Part shown: positions 34,518 to 43,744 of the stretch, piece by piece
Layout: every line of letters begins with the position of its first letter
Numbering within the stretch: position 1 is the first letter of the stretch
DNA from: Kitasatospora cineracea
GTDB lineage: Bacteria > Actinomycetota > Actinomycetes > Streptomycetales > Streptomycetaceae
Assembly: GCF_003751605.1 (NCBI RefSeq)
Contig: NZ_RJVJ01000001.1
Location: forward strand, 1,302,001-1,366,000
Direction of reading: 5' to 3'
DNA length: 64,000 nucleotides
Made by a program: the position numbers and the translations under genes
Notes under the pieces: generated by a model
What the model was told of the DNA's origin: nothing
The model's database searches: none
Seen by the model: the letters and a program-made list of their open reading frames with translations, nothing else

Positions 34518-35453
34518 ATGTCGGCGACCCGTTACACCTACCTCGGGCCCGCGGGCACCTTCACGGAGGCGGCGCTGCGCACCCTGCCGGAGGCCGGGAC
34601 CCGGGAGCTGACGCCGGTGGCGTCGGTGTCGGCGGCGCTGGACGCGGTGCGGGCGGGCGAGGCCGCGGGCGCGATGGTGGCGATCGAGAACTCGGTGGAC
34701 GGCGCGGTGACCACCACCAGCGACGAGCTGATCAACGGCAGCCCGCTGATGATCTACCGCGAGGTGCTGCTGCCGATCTCGTTCGCGGTGCTGGTGCGGC
34801 CCGGCACCTCGCTGCCGGACGTGAAGACGGTCAGCGGCCACCCGGTGGCCCAGCCGCAGGTGCGGCACTGGCTGGCCGCGAACCTGCCGGACGCGCAGTG
34901 GGAGTCGGCGGCGTCCAACGCGGAGGCGGCCCGGCTGGTCCAGGACGGCCGCTACGACGCGGCGGTGGCGGGGGCGTTCGCGGCCGAGCTGTACGGGCTG
35001 GAGGTGCTGTCGGACGAGATCCACGACGTGGCGTCGCCGACCACCCGGTTCGTGCTGGCGGGGCGTCCCGGGCGGGTGTCCTCGGCGACCGGCTGGGACA
35101 AGACCTCGATGGTGGTGTGGCTGCCGGAGGACCACCCGGGCGCGCTGCTGGAGCTGCTGCAGGAGTTCGCGGTGCGCGGGATCAACCTGATGCGGATCGA
35201 GTCCCGGCCGACCGGCGAGGGCATGGGCAACTACTGCTTCCTGATCGACTGCGAGGGGCACCTGAGCGAGCGGCGGGTCAGCGAGGCGCTGATGGGCCTG
35301 AAGCGGATCTGCCCGCAGGTGCGCTTCCTCGGCTCCTACCCGCGGGCCGACCAGGGCACCTCGGCGCCGCTGCGGGCCGGTACCTCGGACCTGGATTTCG
35401 CCAACGCCGCGGACTGGCTCTCGCGCTGCCTGGACGGGCGCGGGGAACTCTGA
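34518..35453 (+). CDS. pheA: Prephenate dehydratase
   Basis: The 311-residue protein has YTYLGPAGTFTEAAL at the N-terminus, VAIENSVDGAVTTTSDEL, the catalytic threonine region SPTTRFVLAGRPG, and an ACT domain with GALLELLQEFAVRGINLMRIESRP. It converts prephenate to phenylpyruvate in phenylalanine synthesis and is normally inhibited by phenylalanine through the ACT domain. There is no fused chorismate mutase. GGAGGCGG precedes the ATG. The 700-base region downstream holds a DnaA-box cluster, and serS follows. Confidence 0.95.
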   Translation: MSATRYTYLGPAGTFTEAALRTLPEAGTRELTPVASVSAALDAVRAGEAAGAMVAIENSVDGAVTTTSDELINGSPLMIYREVLLPISFAVLVRPGTSLPDVKTVSGHPVAQPQVRHWLAANLPDAQWESAASNAEAARLVQDGRYDAAVAGAFAAELYGLEVLSDEIHDVASPTTRFVLAGRPGRVSSATGWDKTSMVVWLPEDHPGALLELLQEFAVRGINLMRIESRPTGEGMGNYCFLIDCEGHLSERRVSEALMGLKRICPQVRFLGSYPRADQGTSAPLRAGTSDLDFANAADWLSRCLDGRGEL

Positions 35454-35612
35454 GCGCGCCCCCGGGCGCACGGGGGTGATTCCGGCCGGAACGGGACCGT
35501 ACGCGGTCCCGTTCCGTTCATTTCCGTCCCTCCCGCCCGTCACCTGCCCGGCCGAACCCCGTTCACCTGCGGTGCGGCCGGCCACCCCGGGCGCCGCGGC
35601 GGGCGGGGCGGT

Positions 35613-35983
35613 TCATCCACAGGGCGGCGGGCGGCATCCACAGGGGCGGTTGTCCCCAGCTGACGGGCAGTTATCCACAGGGCCCGGCGTGAGTCGACAA
35701 AACGGTAAAGAAACCCCCAGTGCCGGTCAGATCATCTACTAGGGGCGCGGAATGGACTTATCGGACCAGAGTCGCCCTTGCGCCGACAAATCACCTGGGC
35801 GAGCGAGCGAATTCCCTCACTCGAGAAGCCGAATCGAGGTTTGAAACCTGGAATTCCCGGTTCGGACGCCTGCGGACCTTCGGTTCTCCCCTGTCCACAG
35901 GCCCGGGCGCGAACCTGTGGATAACCCGCCCCGGGCGGAGTTGTCCACCGGGGTTATCCACAGGCGGAGCCGGGTTATCCCCA
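35613..35983. other. Cluster of DnaA boxes, D78-like titration locus
   Basis: Perfect TTATCCACA lies at 35671-35679, 35954-35962 and, inverted, 35916-35924. CTGTCCACA (35891-35899) and TCATCCACA (35613-35621) differ from TTGTCCACA/TTATCCACA at one position. TTGTCCACC (35941-35949), TTGTCCCCA (35650-35658), TTATCCCCA (35975-35983) and GCATCCACA (35634-35642) are weaker. A high-affinity DnaA-box cluster (D78) outside oriC, which restrains chromosome replication, has been described in S. coelicolor. There is no dnaA or dnaN next to this one. Confidence 0.85.
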
Positions 35984-36141
35984 GGCCCGGGCGGAGTCTC
36001 CCCGGCCCCTTTCCCGACCGGCCCGGGACAGAATGCCACATTCCGCCCCAGAAGGCAGCACAACACCACGAACCGCCCGGCGGCCGGAACCCGCCCCCGG
36101 CCGGGCCGGGCGGCGTCCCGGAACCCGCCCCCGGCCACCGG

Positions 36142-36147
36142 TAGGCT
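36142..36147 (+). promoter_or_regulatory. -10 element of a leaderless serS promoter
   Basis: TAGGCT is followed by seven bases and the serS GTG at 36155. The GGAG in between is only about four bases from the start, too close for normal use. Confidence 0.5.
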
Positions 36148-36154
36148 GGAGCCC

Positions 36155-37435
36155 GTGATCGACCTCCGCCTGCTCCGTGAAGACCCCGAGCGAGTGCGCA
36201 CCTCGCAGCGCTCCCGTGGTGAGGACGTCGACCTGGTCGACGCCCTGCTCTCCGCCGACGAACGCCGCCGCGCGTCCGGCACCCGCTTCGACGAGCTGCG
36301 CGCCGAGCAGAAGCAGCTCGGCAAGCGGGTGGCCGCCGCCAAGGGCGAGGAGAAGGCCGCCCTGCTGGCCCGCACCAAGGAGCTGGCCGCCGAGGTGAAG
36401 GCCGCCGACGCCGCGCAGGGCGAGGCGAAGGAGGAGGCCGAGCGGCTGCAGCGCTCGCTGGCCAACCTGCTCGACCCGGCCGCCCCGGTCGGCGGCGAGG
36501 AGGACTTCGTCACGCTGGAGGAGATCGGCACCCCGCGCGACTTCGCCGCCGAGGGCTTCGAGCCCCGCGACCACGTCGAACTCGGCCAGCTGCTCGGCGC
36601 GATCGACACCGAGCGCGGCGCCAAGGTGGCCGGCGCCCGCTCCTACTACCTGACCGGCCCCGGCGCGCTGCTGGAGCTCGCCCTGGTCAACATGGCGATG
36701 GCGCAGGCCTCCGCGGCCGGCTTCACCCCGATGATCACCCCCGCGCTGGTCCGCCCCGCCGCGATGGACGGCACCGGCTTCCTCGGCCAGGCCGCCGAGA
36801 ACGTCTACTACCTCGCCGACGACGACCGCTACCTGGTCGGCACCAGCGAAGTCCCGCTCGCCGCCTACCACATGGACGAGATCCTGGACGCCGAGCGGCT
36901 CCCGCTCCGGTACGCCGGCTTCTCCTCCTGCTTCCGCCGCGAGGCCGGCACCTACGGCAAGGACACCCGCGGCATCATCCGGGTCCACCAGTTCGAGAAG
37001 GTGGAGATGTTCGTCTTCACCACCCCCGAGGACGCCGAGGCCGAGCACCGCCGCCTGCTCCAGTGGGAGAAGGACTTCCTGAACGCGCTGGAGCTGCCCT
37101 ACCGGGTGATCGACGTCGCCTCCGGCGACCTCGGCGCCTCCGCCGCCCGCAAGTTCGACATCGAGGCGTGGGTCCCGACCCAGGGCAAGTACCGCGAGGT
37201 CACCTCCACCTCCAACACCACCGAGTACCAGGCCCGCCGGCTCTCCATCCGGATGCGCGACGCCGACGGCGTCCGCCCGCTCGCCACCCTCAACGGCACC
37301 CTGGTCGCCGTCCCCCGGGTGATCGTCGCGCTGCTGGAGAACCACCAGCAGGCCGACGGCTCGGTGGTCCTCCCCCAGGCACTGCGGCCGTTCCTCGGCG
37401 GGAAGGCCGTGCTGGAGCCCGTCGCCGCCCGGTAA
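36155..37435 (+). CDS. serS: Seryl-tRNA synthetase
   Basis: The 426-residue protein has an N-terminal coiled-coil arm (about residues 28-105, rich in Ala, Glu, Lys and Arg) that grips the tRNA long variable arm. The class II core follows: [21 protein letters not shown] (motif 1 region), [27 protein letters not shown] (motif 2) and [26 protein letters not shown] (motif 3). [10 protein letters not shown] belongs to the serine site. It charges tRNA-Ser and tRNA-Sec-type substrates in the cytoplasm. The GTG start is likely leaderless. The HAD phosphatase gene follows after 29 bases. Confidence 0.97.
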   Translation: MIDLRLLREDPERVRTSQRSRGEDVDLVDALLSADERRRASGTRFDELRAEQKQLGKRVAAAKGEEKAALLARTKELAAEVKAADAAQGEAKEEAERLQRSLANLLDPAAPVGGEEDFVTLEEIGTPRDFAAEGFEPRDHVELGQLLGAIDTERGAKVAGARSYYLTGPGALLELALVNMAMAQASAAGFTPMITPALVRPAAMDGTGFLGQAAENVYYLADDDRYLVGTSEVPLAAYHMDEILDAERLPLRYAGFSSCFRREAGTYGKDTRGIIRVHQFEKVEMFVFTTPEDAEAEHRRLLQWEKDFLNALELPYRVIDVASGDLGASAARKFDIEAWVPTQGKYREVTSTSNTTEYQARRLSIRMRDADGVRPLATLNGTLVAVPRVIVALLENHQQADGSVVLPQALRPFLGGKAVLEPVAAR

Positions 37436-37464
37436 CACCCCTTCGTCCAGGAGCACTCCGCGCC

Positions 37465-38280
37465 ATGAGCACCGCCCCCCTGCCCTACCGGCTGGTCGCC
37501 ACCGACCTCGACGGGACGCTGCTCACCAGCGCCGAGATCGTCTCCGCCCGGACCCGCGAGGCCCTGGGCGCGGTCACCGCGCTCGGGGCCAAGCACATCA
37601 TCGTCACCGGCCGCTCGGCCGGCTGGACCAGGCCCGTGCTCGACGAGATCGGGTACACCGGGATAGCGGTCTGCGGGCAGGGCGCCCAGGTCTACGACGC
37701 GGGCGCGCACAAGCTGCTCACCTCCGTCACCCTGGACCGGCAGCTGGCCGCGGTGGCCCTCGCCAAGATCGAGGCCGAGGTCGGCCCGCTCGCCGTCGCC
37801 GCCAACCAGGACGGCCTGGACGGCGAGGTGCTCGCCGGGCCCGGCTACAAGCTGCGGATCGGCACCGAACTGCCGCTCCGCCAGGTCGCCCCCGACCAGC
37901 TGCTCGCCACCCCCGTCAGCAAGCTGTACATCCAGCACCCCGGGCTGACGGACGACCAGCTCGCCGACGCCGCCCGGTCGGTGGCCGGGCAGCTGGTCGG
38001 CATCACGATGGCCGGCGCGGGCATCGTCGAACTCCTCCCGCTCGGCCTGACCAAGGCCACCGGCCTCTCGCTGGCCGCCCGCCGGCTGGGCGTCACCGCC
38101 GCCGAGACGATCGCCTTCGGCGACATGCCCAACGATGTCCCGATGTTCCGCTGGGCCGGGTACGGCGTGGCGATGGGCAACGCGCACGAGCAGCTGCGGG
38201 CGGTGGCCGACGAGGTGACGGTCGGCAACGACGAGGACGGCGTGGCCGTGGTGCTGGACCGGGTGTTCGGGCTGGGCTGA
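37465..38280 (+). CDS. HAD superfamily (Cof-type) phosphatase
   Basis: The 271-residue protein has HAD motif I VATDLDGTLL, motif II IIVTGRS, Lys in LGLTKATGLSLAARRLG, and motif IV FGDMPNDVPMF. A C2-type cap domain lies in the middle. It is a Cof/YidA-like phosphatase of sugar phosphates or other small phosphates. Start ATG 37465 has CCAGGAG upstream. It is probably co-transcribed with serS, as in other streptomycetes. A short hairpin GGCGCCG-CAA-CGGCGCC follows at 38301-38317. Confidence 0.9.
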   Translation: MSTAPLPYRLVATDLDGTLLTSAEIVSARTREALGAVTALGAKHIIVTGRSAGWTRPVLDEIGYTGIAVCGQGAQVYDAGAHKLLTSVTLDRQLAAVALAKIEAEVGPLAVAANQDGLDGEVLAGPGYKLRIGTELPLRQVAPDQLLATPVSKLYIQHPGLTDDQLADAARSVAGQLVGITMAGAGIVELLPLGLTKATGLSLAARRLGVTAAETIAFGDMPNDVPMFRWAGYGVAMGNAHEQLRAVADEVTVGNDEDGVAVVLDRVFGLG

Positions 38281-38384
38281 GGCGCTCACGGCCCTCGGCG
38301 GGCGCCGCAACGGCGCCGGGCGGGTCGTGACGCGGCGCGGGGGCCGGGCGGGTGCCCGGTCCCCTTCGCGCTTCCGGCGGGCGC

Positions 38385-38428
38385 TGACGGGCCGTTGACG
38401 GGCCGCTGACGGGTCGTTGACGGCCCGT
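38385..38428. repeat. 11-base tandem repeat near the end of the LCP gene
   Basis: Four 11-base units of the form TGACGGGCCGT (38385-38395, 38396-38406, 38407-38417, 38418-38428) are nearly identical. The last continues as TGACGGCCCGTCA, which is self-complementary. They lie 15 bases beyond the LCP stop. Confidence 0.8.
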
Positions 38429-38442
38429 CAGGAGCCCTGCGG

Positions 38443-40245
38443 TCAGCCGTAGGCGAGGTTGGAGCAGGCGTCGTCGTCCGCGGAGCGGGCGTCCTCGGCG
38501 ACCTTGGAGGCGACCGGGCCCGGGTCGGTGGTGGTGGCGGTGCCGGCCGCCGGGGCGGTGGCCGCGTAGTCCTTGCCGAGGATCAGCGTGACGCCCGCGC
38601 CGCCGCCCGCCTCGACGGTCGAGCCGGGGAACAGCGCGGCCACCGCCTCGGCGTGCGCCTTCTGCCCGGCCGAGCCGTACTGCACCAGCGTGGTGGCGTG
38701 GTTCTGGCTGGGCGCGTTGCCGGTCGAGGTGACGGTGTAGTTGGCGGCCTTCAGCGTCGCGGCGGCCTTGGTGCCGAGCCCGCCGGTGGTGGTGCCGTTG
38801 TAGACGGCGACCTTCACGCCGGTGCCGTCCGCGGGCGGCGCCGGGGTCGCGGTGGGCGCGGCCGGGTCGGGGCTCGGGGCGGCGCTGCCCGCGCTGGCGT
38901 CCTGCCCGTCCAGGGTGCGGTCGGCCTTCAGCGAGGCCCACAGCTGGTCGACCTCGGGGTGGTTCAGGCCGATCCGCTCGCCCTGGTAGTGCCAGGGGGT
39001 GGTGAGGAACTTGATGTCGTGCAGGTCGATGTTCTTGAGCGTCATCGCCAGGTCGGTCAGCTTCTGCACGCTGTCCAGGTCCTCGTCCACCGTCAGCGAC
39101 TTGGTGGCGGCGTCGGCCAGCGGGAACAGGCTGGTCGGGCTCATCCCGTTCGACTTGACCTGCTTGATCAGCGACGACAGGAACGCCTGCTGGCGCTGCA
39201 TCCGGCCGACGTCGGAGCCGTCGCCGATGCCGTGGCGCAGCCGGACGTAGTCCAGCGCGGCCTGGCCCTCGACCTTCTGGACGCCCTTCGGGTACATCAG
39301 CTTGCCCTTGCGCGGCAGGTTGGGGTTGATGTCGCGCTCGTAGATGTCGTTGGGGAGGCAGACCTCGACGCCGCCGACCGCCTTGGTCATCGCGGCGAAG
39401 CCCTCGAAGTTCACCACGATGGTGTGGTCGACCCGCAGGTCGGTGAGCTTCTCCACGGTGTTCTGGGTGCAGGCCGGGTTGCCGTCCTTGAAGTTGCCCA
39501 CCGAGAAGGCGCTGTTGAACATGACGTTGGGCTGGTCCTTGGTCCAACTCTTGTTCGGCAGCATGCACTTGGGGACGTTGACCAGCGCGTCGCGGGGGAA
39601 CGAGACGCCCACGGCGTGCTTGTGGTCCGCGTAGACGTGCAACAGGATCGTGGTGTCGGAGCGGGCGCCGCCCTCGTCGCCGCCGCCGAGGTCCTTGTTC
39701 GCGCCGTCGCGCGAGTCCGAGCCGATCAGCAGGATGTTCATCGGCTTGTTGCCGTTGGCGTCGGCCTGCGCCTCCGGCGGGCGGCTCTCGCTGACGCCCG
39801 CGCTGTCCCAGGAGGAGAGGTTGGCGTTCAGCCGCCAGTAGAGGAAACCGCCGGTGCCGACCACGGCGAGGCTGGTGCCGACCAGGCTCCAGACGACTAT
39901 CCGCCTGGTCCGGCGGGGTTTGCGGCGGCCCGCCGCGGCGGCCGCCCGTCCGCCGCCCTGCGCGGCCCGGCGGGCCTCGGCCCGGCCGCCGGCCGCTGCG
40001 GGGGCGCCGGCTCCGGCGCTGCCCCGGGCCTGGGCGTCGGTGCGGCCCCGGGCCGGGGTCCGGGCGGGGGTTCTGGCCGGCGTCCTGGCGGGGGTGTCGT
40101 GGTCGGCGGAGCGGTGGCGCGGGATGTGCGGCGCGGGTGCGTCGTCACGCTGGGGGGCGTCCTGCCGGTAGCCGTCGCCCTGCGGCGGGAGGCTCTCCCA
40201 CCACCCGGGGTCCTCGCCCGACGACCCCGCCCTCTGGCCTGTCAT
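38443..40245 (-). CDS. LytR-CpsA-Psr (LCP) family protein with LytR_C domain
   Basis: The 600-residue protein has a Pro/Arg/Ala-rich cytoplasmic head (1-115) and one membrane helix (RRIVVWSLVGTSLAVVGTGGFLYW). The LCP domain (about 170-330) includes MNILLIGSDSRDG, RSDTTILLHVYADHK, FPRDALVNVP and LDYVRLRHGIGDGSDVGRMQRQQAFL, the phosphate- and Arg-rich active-site pattern. The C-terminal LytR_C domain (about 490-570) follows a Pro/Ala linker. LCP enzymes join teichoic acids or arabinogalactan-like polymers to peptidoglycan outside the membrane. ATG 40245 has AAGGG seven bases upstream. A promoter GTGACC-17-TATGCT lies at 40341-40369. Confidence 0.92.
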   Translation of the reverse strand: MTGQRAGSSGEDPGWWESLPPQGDGYRQDAPQRDDAPAPHIPRHRSADHDTPARTPARTPARTPARGRTDAQARGSAGAGAPAAAGGRAEARRAAQGGGRAAAAAGRRKPRRTRRIVVWSLVGTSLAVVGTGGFLYWRLNANLSSWDSAGVSESRPPEAQADANGNKPMNILLIGSDSRDGANKDLGGGDEGGARSDTTILLHVYADHKHAVGVSFPRDALVNVPKCMLPNKSWTKDQPNVMFNSAFSVGNFKDGNPACTQNTVEKLTDLRVDHTIVVNFEGFAAMTKAVGGVEVCLPNDIYERDINPNLPRKGKLMYPKGVQKVEGQAALDYVRLRHGIGDGSDVGRMQRQQAFLSSLIKQVKSNGMSPTSLFPLADAATKSLTVDEDLDSVQKLTDLAMTLKNIDLHDIKFLTTPWHYQGERIGLNHPEVDQLWASLKADRTLDGQDASAGSAAPSPDPAAPTATPAPPADGTGVKVAVYNGTTTGGLGTKAAATLKAANYTVTSTGNAPSQNHATTLVQYGSAGQKAHAEAVAALFPGSTVEAGGGAGVTLILGKDYAATAPAAGTATTTDPGPVASKVAEDARSADDDACSNLAYG

Positions 40246-40340
40246 ACCTGCACCCTTCACCGGAGGCTGCCGTCGGGCGCCTCTGCCACCGCTCCGTCCG
40301 CCCCGGATCGGTGCGGCGGACGGATGAAGCCGGAGAGCGG

Positions 40341-40369
40341 AGCATACAAAGGGATCATTTCCGGGTCAC
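40341..40369 (-). promoter_or_regulatory. Promoter candidate for the LCP gene
   Basis: On the minus strand GTGACC (40369-40364), a 17-base spacer and TATGCT (40346-40341) form a plausible housekeeping promoter with a leader of about 90 bases. Confidence 0.4.
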
Positions 40370-40486
40370 TGCCCGGGGCACCACTCCGAGCACTGGAACG
40401 CCCGTACGCGGACCGTCGGTTCCCTCCGCGGGGTGTGAGCCGCACAACGCCGCCGGGGCGGTGGAGCGGGACCCCAGGGGCGGGGT

Positions 40487-42970
40487 TCAGCGTTCGCGCA
40501 GGCGGGTGCCGGTGCGGGGGCGGAGTGCGGCGGCGGCGGCCGCGGCGAGGGCGGTGACGCCGAGCGCGGTGGCGAGGACCAGGGGCCAGGGCAGGACGAC
40601 CGGGACGTGCTGCGGCCAGAGCTGGCTGCCCGCCACCAGCCAGCCGCCGAGGGTGCCGATCAGCATCGCCAGGCCGACGATGACGGCCGCCTGCACCGCC
40701 AGCACCCTGCGCTGGACGCCGCCGGGGAACCCGATGACGCGCAGCAGCAGCAGGCGCGGGCGGAGCTCCTGGGCGGCGCCGCCCACGGCGGTCATCGCGG
40801 ACAGCAGGGCGACGGCCGCGCCGATCGTGAGCATCACGGACCAGCGGGCGGGCAGCGGCGGTCGGTAGCCCCGTTCGACGTGCAGGTCGGAGGTGGGGAC
40901 GCCGAGCGGTTCGAGGGCGCGGCCGAGCCGTTCCTCCAGGTCCGCGGGCGGCGTGGCGGGCAGGGTGGCGCGGTAGCCGTCGGTGAAGACGTCGAGGTCC
41001 TTCGCCCGGGCTGCGGCACCGGTCATCACGGCCTTCGCCTGGACCAGCGTGGCCGGATCGACGGGGTCGGACCGCACGGTGTCGACAGCCACCTGCAGCC
41101 CGGGGTCCTCGCGCCGGGTCTGCGCGTACAGCACCGCGCCGGTGAGCCCGTCCGGGAGGTCGGGGTCCAGGACCAGGACCCGCTGCCCGGTGAGGGCCGC
41201 CCACTCGCGCGGGGTCGGCGTCCGGCCGGTGAGGTCGCGGAACTGGGCCCCGGTGTCCACGACCGCGACGATCCCGGGCTGGAGCGGGCCCGCCCGGAGC
41301 ACGGCCTTGGGCACCGAGAGGCGGTTGCCCTCCGTCCTGGGGCCCGCGCCCTTCGGTACGACGCTCTGCACGGCCTCCACCGGCACCGTGTCGCCGACCG
41401 CGCCGCGGAAGGCCGCCAGGACGGCCGCCGAGGGTTCGGTGTAGCGCAGCGGGACCTCGACCTGGTCGAGGTGGCGCGAGCCGACGTAGCTCGTGCGGTC
41501 CCTTTCGGTCTGCGAGGCGACGAAGGTGGCCGCGCCGACCGCCAGGACCACGGCCAGCGCGCTGGAGGCGATCGCGGCGACCGGCCGGCGGCGCTCCCGG
41601 TCCAGGTCGCGCAGGGCGAAGCGGCCGGACAGCGGGAGCCGGGCCGCGAACCGGGCCAGCAGGTGCAGGGCGTCGGGGAGCGCCGCGAGGGCGGCCGCGA
41701 CCAGCAGCACCGATCCGACCGCTCCGACCACACCGGCGTCCTGGGCCGCGGCGAACAGCAGGGCGAGGCCGCCGAGGGCGCCGGTGACGGCCACCACCGT
41801 GCGGCGGCGCGACCGGCCCGTCGGGCGGGACGCCCGGGTGAGGCGCTCGCGCACCGAGGACGTCCGGGCCGCCCGGGTGGGCAGCCAGATCCCGGCGACG
41901 CCGCTGGCGACCGCGCCGAGCGCGAGGAGCCCCAGCGCGGTGAACGGCAGCGAGAAGGCGCCCAGGTCGCGCTGGACCGCCTGCCGGACCAGCGGCCGGG
42001 CCGCCTGCCCCAGCAGGACGCCGCCGACCAGGCCCGCGGCGGTGCCGGCCGTCACGGCCGCCGCCCCGCCCGTCCGGGCCAGCCGCACCAGCCGGTCCCC
42101 GCTGAAGCCGACGGCGGACAGCAGGCCCAGTTGGCGGTTCAGGCGGCGCATCCGGAGGCTGAACGCCGCCGCCGCGCCGAACAGCACGATCGCCGCCCCC
42201 GGCACCGCCAGCAGCCCCGGCTGGGCGTCCAGCAGGGTGCGGGCGGAGGACAGCGAGGCCCGGGTGACCACCTGCCAGCGGCGGCCGCGGGCCGCGTTCG
42301 CCAGCCCCGTCCCGGTCGCCGGGTCGGTCTTCACCAGCCAGGTCGTGGCCAGGCCGAGCAGCGCGCCGTGGCCGTGGTCGTCCCACCGGGCGAACAGGCC
42401 CGGGCCGCCCGCCGCGAACCGCGCCCGGTAGGCGGTCGGGTCCTCCACGGTGCCGACGACCCGGGCGTCCTTCGCCGACGCCGGGGCCCACGGGAAGACG
42501 ACGCTGTCGCCGGGCCCCAGGTGGTTGTCCTCGGCGAGCGTCCGGGAGAGGACGATCTCGTCGGCGGCGGCCGGCAGCCGCCCGGTCAGGGTGCGCAGCA
42601 GGCCGGACGCCAGCGGGCTCGACCAGTCGGTCTCGCGGTAGCCGACCTGCTGGGTCGTCCCGGAGAGCACCAGCGGGAACGCGGGCGAGGACCGGCCCTG
42701 GAGCACCTGGCCGGCCCCGGCCGGGGGGACGGGCAGGACCGCCGGGCCGGACGGGCCGCCGCCCGGTGCCGTCACCGACAGGTCGGCGCCGCCGAGCTGC
42801 GACCGGACCTTCTGCTCGCCGGTGAGGTTCAGCATGCCGATGACCTGCAGGGACGCTGCCGACAGCAGTACCGGGACGGCGAACAGCGCCACCAGGGTGA
42901 AGCGCCGCCAGCCGCGGCCGATGACCAGGCGCCAGGCCAGCCAGAGGTTCGTCTCGCGCGGTGCCCTCAC
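40487..42970 (-). CDS. FtsX-like ABC transporter permease
   Basis: The 827-residue protein has an N-terminal helix (RRFTLVALFAVPVLLSAASLQVIGML), a large extracytoplasmic domain, and FtsX/MacB-type triple-helix blocks around residues 220-320 and 410-480. A C-terminal helix group ends SVMLTIGAAVALLSAMTAVGG, QAAVIVGLAMLIGTLGGWLVA and VLATALGVTALAAAAAAAL. It should be the membrane partner of the ATPase directly upstream, with which it overlaps by GTGA. The system is of the MacB/LolCDE type, driving extracellular processes or export of peptides or antibiotics; the substrate is unknown. Confidence 0.88.
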   Translation of the reverse strand: MRAPRETNLWLAWRLVIGRGWRRFTLVALFAVPVLLSAASLQVIGMLNLTGEQKVRSQLGGADLSVTAPGGGPSGPAVLPVPPAGAGQVLQGRSSPAFPLVLSGTTQQVGYRETDWSSPLASGLLRTLTGRLPAAADEIVLSRTLAEDNHLGPGDSVVFPWAPASAKDARVVGTVEDPTAYRARFAAGGPGLFARWDDHGHGALLGLATTWLVKTDPATGTGLANAARGRRWQVVTRASLSSARTLLDAQPGLLAVPGAAIVLFGAAAAFSLRMRRLNRQLGLLSAVGFSGDRLVRLARTGGAAAVTAGTAAGLVGGVLLGQAARPLVRQAVQRDLGAFSLPFTALGLLALGAVASGVAGIWLPTRAARTSSVRERLTRASRPTGRSRRRTVVAVTGALGGLALLFAAAQDAGVVGAVGSVLLVAAALAALPDALHLLARFAARLPLSGRFALRDLDRERRRPVAAIASSALAVVLAVGAATFVASQTERDRTSYVGSRHLDQVEVPLRYTEPSAAVLAAFRGAVGDTVPVEAVQSVVPKGAGPRTEGNRLSVPKAVLRAGPLQPGIVAVVDTGAQFRDLTGRTPTPREWAALTGQRVLVLDPDLPDGLTGAVLYAQTRREDPGLQVAVDTVRSDPVDPATLVQAKAVMTGAAARAKDLDVFTDGYRATLPATPPADLEERLGRALEPLGVPTSDLHVERGYRPPLPARWSVMLTIGAAVALLSAMTAVGGAAQELRPRLLLLRVIGFPGGVQRRVLAVQAAVIVGLAMLIGTLGGWLVAGSQLWPQHVPVVLPWPLVLATALGVTALAAAAAAALRPRTGTRLRER

Positions 42971-43674
42971 GCGGACCGCCCGGTGGTGGCGGAGTTCCCG
43001 GCGGTGATCCCGTCGATCCGGCCGTCCCGCATCCGGACGACCCGGTCCGCGTACTGGGCGTTGGCCGGGTTGTGGGTGGAGACGACGACCGTCACCCCGG
43101 AGTCGCACAGTTCGCGCAGGGTCCGCATCACCTGGGTGCCGGTGGCCGAGTCGAGCGCGCCGGTCGGCTCGTCGGCGAGCAGCAGGCGGCGCTCGCCGAC
43201 CACCGCGCGGGCGATCGCGGCGCGCTGCTGCTGGCCGCCGGACACCTCGTCGGGGAAGCGCGGGCCGAGCTCCGCCAGGTCGACCCGGGCGAGCGCCTCG
43301 TCGGCCCGGCGGCGGGCCTCGGCCCGGGGCACGCCCGCGCCCTCCAGCGGCAGGGCGACGTTCTCCTGCAGGGTGAGCTCGGGCAGCAGGTTCAGCTCCT
43401 GGAACACGAAGCCGATGGAGGTCATCCGCAGCCCGGCCAGCCGGGCCTCGGACAGTCCGGCGAGATCCGTCCCCCACACCTCCAGCCGGCCCGCCGACAA
43501 CCGGTCCAGCCCGCCGATCAGATTGAGCAGCGTGGTTTTCCCCGAACCGCTCGCGCCCATCAGGACGACGAATTCTCCGTCGGCGATCTTCAGATCGATT
43601 CCGTCGACCGCGTGGACTTCCCCGCCGCTCGAACCGTACGTCCGGCGGGCGCCCGAAATTCTGATCCCTGCCAT
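42967..43674 (-). CDS. ABC transporter ATP-binding protein (MacB/LolD type)
   Basis: The 235-residue protein has Walker A GASGSGKTT, the signature VSGGQQQRAAIARAV, Walker B RLLLADEPTGALDSATG, and the switch His in VVSTHNPA. The short EPTGALD form is typical of the LolD/MacB class that works with FtsX permeases. It binds and hydrolyses ATP at the inner membrane face. The next gene is its permease, overlapping by four bases. The ATG start MAGIRISGARRTYG is clear. A crystallin-like secreted gene lies further upstream. Confidence 0.93.
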   Translation of the reverse strand: MAGIRISGARRTYGSSGGEVHAVDGIDLKIADGEFVVLMGASGSGKTTLLNLIGGLDRLSAGRLEVWGTDLAGLSEARLAGLRMTSIGFVFQELNLLPELTLQENVALPLEGAGVPRAEARRRADEALARVDLAELGPRFPDEVSGGQQQRAAIARAVVGERRLLLADEPTGALDSATGTQVMRTLRELCDSGVTVVVSTHNPANAQYADRVVRMRDGRIDGITAGNSATTGRSA

Positions 43675-43700
43675 GTGACCCTCTGTCCCCCACGTGTGGA

Positions 43701-43727
43701 GCGGGCCGCCCCGCCGGGGCGGCCCGC
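43701..43727 (-). terminator. Terminator of the I36-like gene
   Basis: GCGGGCCGCCCC (43701-43712) pairs perfectly with GGGGCGGCCCGC (43716-43727) around a three-base loop, 17 bases beyond the stop at 43745. Confidence 0.8.
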
Positions 43728-43744
43728 CGAAATGCCGACCGAGG

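Larger units (their letters stand above)
35454..36154. other. Non-coding pheA-serS interval
   Basis: No reading frame here looks coding. The 701 bases hold nine DnaA-box-like 9-mers in two groups (about 35613-35679 and 35891-35983) and a middle portion with unusually AT-rich stretches for this genome (35700-35770, 35820-35860). A serS -10 (36142-36147) lies at the right end. It is the longest gene-free stretch in the window. Confidence 0.8.

Noticed and set aside
35613..35983. DnaA-box cluster as the chromosomal origin
   Set aside because: There is no dnaA or dnaN, the number of boxes is well below that of a streptomycete oriC, and no AT-rich unwinding region is seen.
40607..43678. 1023-codon plus-strand frame opposite the FtsX-like permease and its ATPase
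   Set aside because: Composition is that of an antisense shadow of GC-rich coding DNA; the minus-strand genes have clear domain motifs.
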